Of a DNA stretch of 64,000 nucleotides, positions 58,075 to 64,000 are shown in pieces (the stretch's first letter is position 1; each line of letters opens with the position of its first letter). Under the pieces are notes generated by a model, which made no database searches, had not been told where the DNA came from, and saw only the letters and a list, made by a program, of their open reading frames with translations. The position numbers and the translations under genes were made by a program. The stretch comes from Neobacillus niacini (GTDB taxonomy: Bacteria > Bacillota > Bacilli > Bacillales > Cytobacillaceae): the NCBI RefSeq assembly GCF_023715415.1, contig NZ_JAMBOB010000002.1:248001-312000 (forward strand), read 5' to 3'.

Positions 58075-59053
58075 TCCTTCTAGTTTTATGTGGGTAGTGC
58101 CTGAAAATGGGGCAGGGGGTAAGGTTCATGAATGGATTCAACACATTACAGCTTTAACTGACCCTGAAAAGAGCAAGGACGCCGAGGTTGTCATCCTCGG
58201 TGTTCCTTTGTCCCGTTCTTCGATTAGTGCTTCAGGTGCTTCAGAATTTCCGGAAGCCTTCAGACGCTCTTGGCGCAGCTTTGCTACTTATAATCTAGAT
58301 GATGATGTCGATTTGTCTGAAATGACTGCACTTGATGCCGGGGACGTTCCCATGCATGTTACGGACATAGCAAGGTGTCATGAAAATATTGTTGAAGCAT
58401 CAGCAACGATTCATACTCATTTCTTTAATTCGAAGGTTTGTGCCATTGGCGGTGACCACTCCATCACAGCGATGATGGTGAAGGGAATGAATCAGGCAAA
58501 ACCTTCAGAAAAAATTGGGATTCTGCAATTTGATACCCATTTTGATTTGCGGGATATGTCGGATAATGGACCTTCTAACGGAACACCCATGCGAAATTTA
58601 ATTGAGAGCGGTGTGGTAGAAGGAAACAATATGTACAACATTGGTCTCCATGGATTTTTTAATACAAAGGATTTAAAACAGTATGCAGATGAAAAAGGAG
58701 TCAACTATTTTACACTTCGTACAGCTAGGAAAAAGGGAATCGAAGAAACCGTTCTGCAATGCTTAGATGAGCTATCTTCAAAGGTTGATACCATTTATTT
58801 AACTGTTGATATGGATGTGTTAGACATAGCTTATGCTCCAGGGGTACCGGCATCGACGCCGGGGGGCATGACAACTGAAGAACTGCTAGAAGGGGTATTA
58901 GCAGCAGGTCGACATCCAAAAGTAAAAGCAATGGACATCGTCTGTCTAGATCCACAAAGAGACACACAAGTCCAGCCAACGGTCAAACTCGGAACACACG
59001 TATTCCTAACTTTCCTTACGGGAGTCATGCTTCGACAAAGTGCTAGCAAGTAG
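58046..59053 (+). CDS. hutG: Formimidoylglutamase
   Basis: This 335-residue ureohydrolase (arginase family) releases formamide and glutamate from N-formimidoyl-glutamate. Mn-binding motifs are AIGGDHSITAMM, QFDTHFDLRD (Thr where most have Ala) and TVDMDVLDIAYAPGVPASTP. The TTG at 58046 has GGGGAGGTC seven nt upstream and lies within hutI. It completes the hut operon here; a repeat element follows. Confidence 0.95.
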   Translation: MKSFLYPKINPSSFMWVVPENGAGGKVHEWIQHITALTDPEKSKDAEVVILGVPLSRSSISASGASEFPEAFRRSWRSFATYNLDDDVDLSEMTALDAGDVPMHVTDIARCHENIVEASATIHTHFFNSKVCAIGGDHSITAMMVKGMNQAKPSEKIGILQFDTHFDLRDMSDNGPSNGTPMRNLIESGVVEGNNMYNIGLHGFFNTKDLKQYADEKGVNYFTLRTARKKGIEETVLQCLDELSSKVDTIYLTVDMDVLDIAYAPGVPASTPGGMTTEELLEGVLAAGRHPKVKAMDIVCLDPQRDTQVQPTVKLGTHVFLTFLTGVMLRQSASK

Positions 59054-59082
59054 CTAGTGGTTGATATCATATGGATAGCTGT

Positions 59083-59135
59083 GGTGACAGGCACCACTAA
59101 AACACAACTGTCCATTCTGGGTGGACAGTTGCCGG
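59083..59135. repeat. Dispersed composite repeat copy 3 (reverse orientation)
   Basis: GGTGACAGGCACC (59083-59095) is followed by ACTAAAACA and a perfect hairpin CAACTGTCC/GGACAGTTG (59106-59132). Read in reverse it aligns with the copy at 47469-47514 over ~50 bp. It lies between hutG and the YjiH-family gene and could also act as a weak hairpin. Confidence 0.75.
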
Positions 59136-59183
59136 GTACGAATACTGAACTAAGGGAATTTATTTGAACAAGGGGGATTGGGT

Positions 59184-60521
59184 ATGGAAAATCAACCGTT
59201 ACAGCAAGTGCAGCAGCCAGAATTACAGAATAGTAATATGTTGAATGTAATGAAGTTCTTTGTTTTTAGTGCGATTGGTATTTTTGTGTTTTTTGTACCA
59301 GTTACTTTAAATGGAAAGTCTTCCATTATGCTGGATCATTTTGTCTCATATATTCAACTTGCGGTCCCGAGTGTTTTACCTTATTATGCATTACTGGTCA
59401 TATTGTTAGGTGCAGTATATCCTTTTGTGACGAGGACCTGGAATAAGGATGTTGTCACCATAGTGTTTTCATTTCTGAAAATATTTGGACTAGTTGCTGC
59501 TATCATGCTTGTGTTTAATTTTGGTCCGAAATGGTTTTTTGATCCAAATATGGCACCATTCCTATTTAACAAACTCGTGATTTCTGTTGGACTGTTAGTT
59601 CCAATTGGCTCAGTTTTTCTTGCTCTCTTAGTAGGCTATGGTTTACTTGAATTTATCGGAATATTCATGCAGCCGGTGATGAGACCGATTTGGAAAACAC
59701 CGGGAAGATCAGCCATTGATGCGGTAGCCTCTTTTGTAGGAAGCTATTCCATTGGACTTTTAATTACCAACCGTGTGTTTAAAGAAGGTAAATATTCAAT
59801 AAAAGAAGCAGCAATTATTGCAACCGGTTTTTCTACTGTATCTGCAACCTTTATGATCGTTGTCGCGAAGACATTGAATCTAATGGAGGTATGGAACGCC
59901 TATTTTTGGGTTACCTTTGTGGTGACTTTCATCGTAACTGCTATTACGGTTAGAATCTGGCCGCTAAATAAAATGAGCGACTCTTATTACCAAGATATGG
60001 AGGGAGAGAAAGAGGTCATTATCAAGAAGGACCGTGTTAAAACAGCATGGAAAGAAGCGATGATTACCGCTAATCAATCTTCAAGCTTGGGTAAAAATAT
60101 CTGGGACAACCTTAAAGATGGCTTTATCATGACCATGGGTATATTGCCATCAATCATGTCAGTTGGGTTACTTGGACTTATATTGGCAGAATATACACCT
60201 GTATTTGATTGGCTGGGTTATCTTTTTTATCCATTCACAGCACTCGTTCAATTACCAGAACCAATGCTGGCCGCAAAAGCAAGTGCGGTCTCAATCGCAG
60301 AAATGTTCTTGCCTGCTTTATTGGTAACCAAAGCAGCCATTGTTACTAAATTTGTTATCGCTGTTGTTTCGGTATCATCGATAATTTTTTTCTCAGCAGT
60401 AGTACCATGTATTTTATCGACAGAAATTCCTCTTACGATTGGAAAACTCGTCGTCATTTGGTTCGAAAGGGTAGTATTCACCATTCTCCTTACTGCACCA
60501 ATAGCATTCTTAATTCTTTAA
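59184..60521 (+). CDS. YjiH-family transporter with nucleoside-recognition (Gate) domains
   Basis: This 445-residue membrane protein has about eleven helices and two Gate-type motifs (SFVGSYSIGLLITNRVFKEG; MLAAKASAVSIAEMFLPALL). The YjiH family is often found next to hut genes, so uptake of histidine or urocanate is a reasonable guess, not shown. ATG at 59184 has GGGGG seven nt upstream, favoured over TTG at 59178. It may be read with hutUIG or from its own promoter. Confidence 0.85.
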   Translation: MENQPLQQVQQPELQNSNMLNVMKFFVFSAIGIFVFFVPVTLNGKSSIMLDHFVSYIQLAVPSVLPYYALLVILLGAVYPFVTRTWNKDVVTIVFSFLKIFGLVAAIMLVFNFGPKWFFDPNMAPFLFNKLVISVGLLVPIGSVFLALLVGYGLLEFIGIFMQPVMRPIWKTPGRSAIDAVASFVGSYSIGLLITNRVFKEGKYSIKEAAIIATGFSTVSATFMIVVAKTLNLMEVWNAYFWVTFVVTFIVTAITVRIWPLNKMSDSYYQDMEGEKEVIIKKDRVKTAWKEAMITANQSSSLGKNIWDNLKDGFIMTMGILPSIMSVGLLGLILAEYTPVFDWLGYLFYPFTALVQLPEPMLAAKASAVSIAEMFLPALLVTKAAIVTKFVIAVVSVSSIIFFSAVVPCILSTEIPLTIGKLVVIWFERVVFTILLTAPIAFLIL

Positions 60522-60532
60522 TAGAGTTTGGC

Positions 60533-60566
60533 CTGTTCCTTTTTATGGAGGAACAGTTTTTTTTTT
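60533..60566 (+). terminator. Terminator after YjiH-family gene
   Basis: CTGTTCCT and AGGAACAG pair perfectly around TTTTATGG, followed by ten T. Confidence 0.93.
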
Positions 60567-60649
60567 ACGAAAAGATACATAATAATAAAAGGAAATTATT
60601 TAGATGCAAGTTAAGTGATTTAATAATTGTTGTTGAGGTGTCCTAATCA

Positions 60650-61432
60650 ATGCCAATGATGGATGGAAAAGGTGTCAGCCTATATTATCATGTTAAAGGA
60701 AATGGAACTCCTATCGTTTTTATCCATCCGCCTTTACTTACTAGTGAAAATTTCAGATATCAAATGGATGGACTTTCTCAGGATTATAAAGTGATTACTT
60801 TTGATATAAGGGGCCATGGCAGAAGTCAGTACTCGTATCAATCGATAACTTATCCATTAATAGTGGATGACATTAAACGTTTACTGGATCATTTAGGTAT
60901 AAAAAAAGCATTCCTGTGCGGATATTCGACAGGAGCTTCTATTGCCTTAGAATTTATGCAGACTTATTCCGACAGATCCTTAGGAAGTATTTTGGTAAGT
61001 GGAATGTCGGAAGTTAGCGATTTTTATTTGAGGAAAAGGATTTCTTTAGCGGTTAAACTTGCAAATCCTAGGACATTTTCTTTTTTGGCGCAGGCGATTA
61101 CATGGGGCAATTCCGATACAAAAGAGACGTTTAGAAAATTGTACAATGAAGCAGTTAAAGGTGATGCCAGAAACATTAATCAATATTACCAATATAGTTT
61201 AAAATATAATTGTACAAATCAATTAGAAAATATCGATCTTCCCATATTAATGGTCTATGGGAAGAAAGACAAATCATTTTATCGGTATGCGAATCTCTTA
61301 AAAGAAAAATTGCCATGCAGTGATTTAAAGTTCATTGATAAGGAAAAACATCAAATACCTACAAAAGCATCGGGAGAATTAAACCATTTGATAATCGATT
61401 TTGTCCGAGTACATAACGAGAAAATTAGGTAA
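60650..61432 (+). CDS. Alpha/beta hydrolase
   Basis: This 260-residue alpha/beta-hydrolase fold protein has the oxyanion region FIHPPLL, nucleophile Ser in the elbow CGYSTGAS, acid Asp in VYGKKDKSF and catalytic His in KEKHQIP. The HPP in place of the HG oxyanion motif is somewhat unusual. Substrate unknown (esterase, C-C hydrolase or lactonase). GAGGTG precedes the ATG. It is convergent with the BcrC-type gene, with only 11 bp between. Confidence 0.88.
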   Translation: MPMMDGKGVSLYYHVKGNGTPIVFIHPPLLTSENFRYQMDGLSQDYKVITFDIRGHGRSQYSYQSITYPLIVDDIKRLLDHLGIKKAFLCGYSTGASIALEFMQTYSDRSLGSILVSGMSEVSDFYLRKRISLAVKLANPRTFSFLAQAITWGNSDTKETFRKLYNEAVKGDARNINQYYQYSLKYNCTNQLENIDLPILMVYGKKDKSFYRYANLLKEKLPCSDLKFIDKEKHQIPTKASGELNHLIIDFVRVHNEKIR

Positions 61433-61443
61433 AGAAACTGAAG

Positions 61444-62001
61444 TTATTTTAATGAAAAGAAACGATTGTAAGTATGGACAACTCGTGTAAAAAAGGGATC
61501 CCAAAAGTTTGATGAAAAGTTTACAAATAAAGCAACTATACTTCCTATCAAAGCACTGCCGATAATATCAGAGGGATAATGCTGTCCCATCCAGATACGA
61601 GATAAACCTGCTAGGAAAGCGAATACGGACAGGATACAACCTAATGTGCGCTTGTAAAAAAGTACTGAAATTGCTATGGAAAATGCTAAGGTCGTGTGTT
61701 TACTTGGAAATGAAGAATCCTTTTTTGAAGGGACCGGAGCTAAAAGATTAACCCTTTTCTTTGAAAATGGTCGATGCTTAAAATAAACCAATTTAATTAC
61801 ACTAGTGAGCAGTAATGTAATAAGTGCAGAAATTCCTGCAAAGGTAGTAAGTCTTTTATGTATGTTATTTCGAAACCACATGATTAACAAAATTAACGCA
61901 AAAAGATAGCGGAGTTTTTTAGAAATAATTATCATAAATGTATCAAGAAAACGATATCGGCCTGTGAATTGATTTATTAATCTAAATACTTTGTCGTCCA
62001 T
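61444..62001 (-). CDS. bcrC: Undecaprenyl-diphosphatase, BcrC type (PAP2 family)
   Basis: This 185-residue protein has about five to six membrane helices and the three PAP2 phosphatase motifs: KLVYFKHRP, SSFPSKHTT (Lys where B. subtilis BcrC has Asp) and SRIWMGQHYPSD. It removes a phosphate from undecaprenyl diphosphate on the outer face to recycle the lipid carrier for wall synthesis and gives bacitracin tolerance. GGAGGT precedes the ATG. In B. subtilis bcrC is controlled by ECF sigma factors; no such promoter was confirmed here. Confidence 0.88.
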   Translation of the reverse strand: MDDKVFRLINQFTGRYRFLDTFMIIISKKLRYLFALILLIMWFRNNIHKRLTTFAGISALITLLLTSVIKLVYFKHRPFSKKRVNLLAPVPSKKDSSFPSKHTTLAFSIAISVLFYKRTLGCILSVFAFLAGLSRIWMGQHYPSDIIGSALIGSIVALFVNFSSNFWDPFFTRVVHTYNRFFSLK

Positions 62002-62280
62002 GAATATACCTCCATATAACGTGCTGACAATATTTTTTCCTTAAAATAATTAAATATGTAAGCGGTTTCTTTGTAATAAGTATTAATAAACTTTAAAGAA
62101 TGGAATAATGATTAATTTGAAAATTCGGGAAATTTTTTATATTTCTTGGGAAAGCGCAAGAACAGACATTACCTTAGCACTGATGTCAAATGTTGTTGTC
62201 GGAATATGGTGGGAAATATCGATTTTCTGCAAGCTGCCAGACGGAATAGAGAATTTTTTCGAAAATAGAGAGGAATAAGT

Positions 62281-62775
62281 GTGAAAATTGTCGTACTTTC
62301 AGATACTCATTTACCAAAAAGGAAAAAAGGCTTGCCAGCTAGATTTTTAGAGGAATTGCAGGATTCACATATGATTTTGCATGCAGGAGACTGGCAAACC
62401 ATTGATGTTTATAAAGAACTGCAGTCATATGCAAGGGTTGAAGGTGTATATGGAAATGTAGATGACCAAGAAATAATAGAATTATTACCTTTTAAAAAAA
62501 TGGTAGAAGTATGTGGCTTCAATATTGGTATTACACATGGACATGGTAAAGGGAAAACAACGGAAAAACGTGCAATCGAAGCCTTTAAAGGTGAAAAAGT
62601 AGATTGTATTATCTTTGGGCATTCTCATATCCCGGTGAACCGATATGAAGGGGAAATATTAATATTTAATCCAGGTTCACCTACAGTCAAAAGAAGACAG
62701 AAGCAGTATTCTTTCGGGATGTTCTCCATAAGTGATAAAATAGCAGCAGAACTTATTTATTTTGATGAAGAGTAA
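62281..62775 (+). CDS. YfcE/MJ0936-type metallophosphoesterase
   Basis: This 164-residue calcineurin-like phosphoesterase has all metal motifs: LSDTHLPK (D8, H10), LHAGDWQ, YGNVDD, ITHGHGKG and FGHSHIPVNR. Small members of this family hydrolyse phosphodiesters; the cellular substrate is unknown. The start is GTG with GAGAGG upstream. The next gene, a glutaredoxin-like protein, begins 26 bp later and is probably cotranscribed. Confidence 0.9.
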   Translation: MKIVVLSDTHLPKRKKGLPARFLEELQDSHMILHAGDWQTIDVYKELQSYARVEGVYGNVDDQEIIELLPFKKMVEVCGFNIGITHGHGKGKTTEKRAIEAFKGEKVDCIIFGHSHIPVNRYEGEILIFNPGSPTVKRRQKQYSFGMFSISDKIAAELIYFDEE

Positions 62776-62801
62776 CAACGGATGGAAGGAGAGGATAAAC
62801 A

Positions 62802-63044
62802 ATGGCTGAAGGAGTCATCGTCTATACCACAAATGACTGTATAGAGTGCACAATGGTCAAAAAAGTCCTTACTGAGGAAGGCATAGCTTTTGAGGTAAGG
62901 GATATTTCAACAAACGAGGATTATCGAACAGAAGTTGAGAAGTACGGGTTTTTAGGTGTTCCGGTTACGGTGTTAGGAAATAAAGCAGTAAAAGGTTTTA
63001 CTAATGAATTAAAGGTAATAATGGAAATAGCAAAAAAGAGCTAA
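62802..63044 (+). CDS. Glutaredoxin-like thiol-disulfide protein
   Basis: This 80-residue thioredoxin-fold protein (NrdH/YruB type) has the redox motif C-I-E-C (NDCIECTMVKK) at about residues 13-16, the cis-Pro in GVPVTVLGNKAVKGF and a terminal helix. It can reduce disulfides or bacillithiol mixed disulfides. GGAAGGAGAGG precedes the ATG. The stop lies in the left arm of the terminator. Confidence 0.92.
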   Translation: MAEGVIVYTTNDCIECTMVKKVLTEEGIAFEVRDISTNEDYRTEVEKYGFLGVPVTVLGNKAVKGFTNELKVIMEIAKKS

Positions 63045-63064
63045 TTTTAGTTAGCTCTTAAAGG
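63036..63064. terminator. Bidirectional terminator
   Basis: AAGAGCTAA and TTAGCTCTT pair around TTTTAG; on the minus strand the stem runs into TTTTTT, serving the YheC/YheD-like gene. Confidence 0.8.
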
Positions 63065-63067
63065 TTA

Positions 63068-64000
63068 TTAAAAACCTGCTAGTTTTTTTGCATAAAGCAT
63101 AATGGTTTTTAAGATTTCGTAGTATAGGTTCGGATAGCCAGCGACTAATGCTATTTCATGAGAGGGATTGAAGTAATCAATTTCAGAAATCCAGATATCG
63201 CCTAATTCTCCGATTATTATATCTACAGCTGCATTCGCAAAATGTACCCCCATGCTCTCAATTTCTTTGACTGTGTCAATCGCAATATGGGTTAATTCCT
63301 GATGGGTCAGGGAGGCATACAAATCAGTTTGCTGCAAGAAATCTGATACCATCTCTTTTTGAAATTTCACCAAAGGCATTAATTTACCTTCATTCTCTCC
63401 TGATTGGTCACCTCGGGTAAATAACCCCATGGCCTTCCACTGACCCGATTGATCTTTAACAGTAATGATACGTATCGACATCGTTCGGTAACCTGTTACA
63501 TCAATCGATTCCTGAATCAAATATTCTCCATCTTTAAAATATTGTTTGAATATGGAATAGGCTTGATCCCGATTAGTAAATTTGAAACTCTTCGTTTCCC
63601 TGGTTCTCAGATTAGATAGAACGAGAGTGTTGGAGTTTTTCAAATACACTCTTATTGCCGAACGATTAGCGTTGTTTAGTGGTTTAACGGTTAAATTAGG
63701 GAATTTCTTTAAAAAGTAGTACAAATCTTGAGGAGAACCATAAAGAATGGTATCGGGCAGGTAACATTTTACACCTATTGAACTTGCTAATTTCTTGTGA
63801 ATACTCAATCTAGTGAGGAAGAAATCATTAAAAACGACATCGCCAATGACAGATTTGAAATGTTGAATCCATGCAGAGCTTACAGAAGATGTCATTACAA
63901 AAATAGCGGAAGGATAGGGGTAGGTACCTTCTTCCCATTGTTTTGTTCGAGGATTGTATAAATATCCTATCACTGTATGATTAATCTTATCAACATGGTC
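63068..64000 (-). CDS. YheC/YheD-family coat-associated ATP-grasp protein (5' end missing)
   Basis: The frame is open through the window edge on the minus strand, so the protein is longer than the ~310 residues seen; an internal GTG at 63973 is unlikely to be the true start. The visible part begins DHVDKINHTVIGYLYNPRTK and contains ATP-grasp features: LTVKPLNNANRSAIRVYL, EYLIQESIDVTGYRTMSIRI, and the metal-binding WISEIDYFNPSHE near the C-terminus. The family is associated with the endospore coat in Bacillus. Substrate unknown. Confidence 0.88.
   Translation of the reverse strand, partial: DHVDKINHTVIGYLYNPRTKQWEEGTYPYPSAIFVMTSSVSSAWIQHFKSVIGDVVFNDFFLTRLSIHKKLASSIGVKCYLPDTILYGSPQDLYYFLKKFPNLTVKPLNNANRSAIRVYLKNSNTLVLSNLRTRETKSFKFTNRDQAYSIFKQYFKDGEYLIQESIDVTGYRTMSIRIITVKDQSGQWKAMGLFTRGDQSGENEGKLMPLVKFQKEMVSDFLQQTDLYASLTHQELTHIAIDTVKEIESMGVHFANAAVDIIIGELGDIWISEIDYFNPSHEIALVAGYPNLYYEILKTIMLYAKKLAGF

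Noticed and set aside
62183-62278. 31-codon frame just before the phosphoesterase gene
   Set aside because: No ribosome site before its ATG, and its end simply contains the ribosome site of the next gene.
1-64000. CRISPR arrays, rRNA or tRNA genes, insertion sequences, T-box or other classic riboswitches
   Set aside because: No regularly spaced repeats, conserved rRNA segments, tRNA cloverleaf or transposase genes were seen; intergenic hairpins are explained as terminators or the repeats listed.

Overview
The window reads as chromosome of a low-GC, endospore-forming Bacillaceae bacterium (Bacillus/Neobacillus type). The evidence is strong AGGAGG-type ribosome sites, frequent TTG/GTG starts, many hairpin-plus-T terminators, and genes typical of this group: a spore transglutaminase (tgl), a YheC/YheD coat-type ATP-grasp protein, a KinC-like sporulation kinase, SigX, SasA, BcrC, and a gas-vesicle cluster in the Bacillus megaterium order. 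No rRNA, tRNA, CRISPR array, intact prophage or insertion sequence was found. Protein identities come from motif recognition only; no searches were run.

Layout. 0-1.5 kb: cobalamin salvage (adenosyltransferase end, cblT, cblS). 1.5-10.3 kb: envelope and signalling genes (class A PBP, orphan holin, KinC-like kinase, SigX, an OmpR-type two-component system with a lipoprotein). 10.3-17.3 kb: a catabolic island of acyl-CoA dehydrogenase, two SDRs, two MaoC hot-dog proteins, aldehyde dehydrogenase and Fe-alcohol dehydrogenase; two near-identical TetR-type palindromes and two CcpA cre sites suggest shared control. 17.4-20.3 kb: Mn pyrophosphatase, MerR regulator, CNNM-type ion transporter. 20.5-29.1 kb: a copper-related block with a 27-residue coupled peptide, a CopD-like membrane protein, a 1419-residue three-unit multicopper oxidase, a secreted PKD-domain protein and tgl. 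29.1-38.2 kb: mixed small genes (a decayed ORF, a 53-residue gene, TetR-sasA operon, amino-acid symporter, CsoR, flavodoxin-like, SRAP, ATP-grasp, MFS).

38.6-41.6 kb: a DMSO-reductase-type molybdoenzyme with its TorD-like chaperone but no electron-transfer subunits. 42-47.3 kb: a surface-glycan-like block of an atypical kinase with an RG/GD-rich tail, GT4 glycosyltransferase, HipA-like kinase, galU and ugd. 48.6-52.6 kb: gas-vesicle genes gvpA-N-F-G-L-S-K-J, followed by a convergent VWA-like protein and an AraC-type response regulator with a Glu at the phosphorylation site. 55-60.5 kb: histidine utilisation hutU-I-G plus a YjiH-family transporter, without hutH. 60.6-64 kb: hydrolase, BcrC-type phosphatase, phosphodiesterase, glutaredoxin-like protein, and a YheC/YheD protein running off the window.

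The strongest candidate for something undescribed is the large multicopper oxidase. Its only complete copper-ligand set is split between adjacent units in permuted order: type 1 and half-trinuclear ligands at the end of unit 1, the other trinuclear ligands at the start of unit 2. It is flanked by CopD and a secreted partner. The helically phased 51-bp dyad before sigX, the TetR-sasA operon and the dispersed composite repeats are further points of interest.
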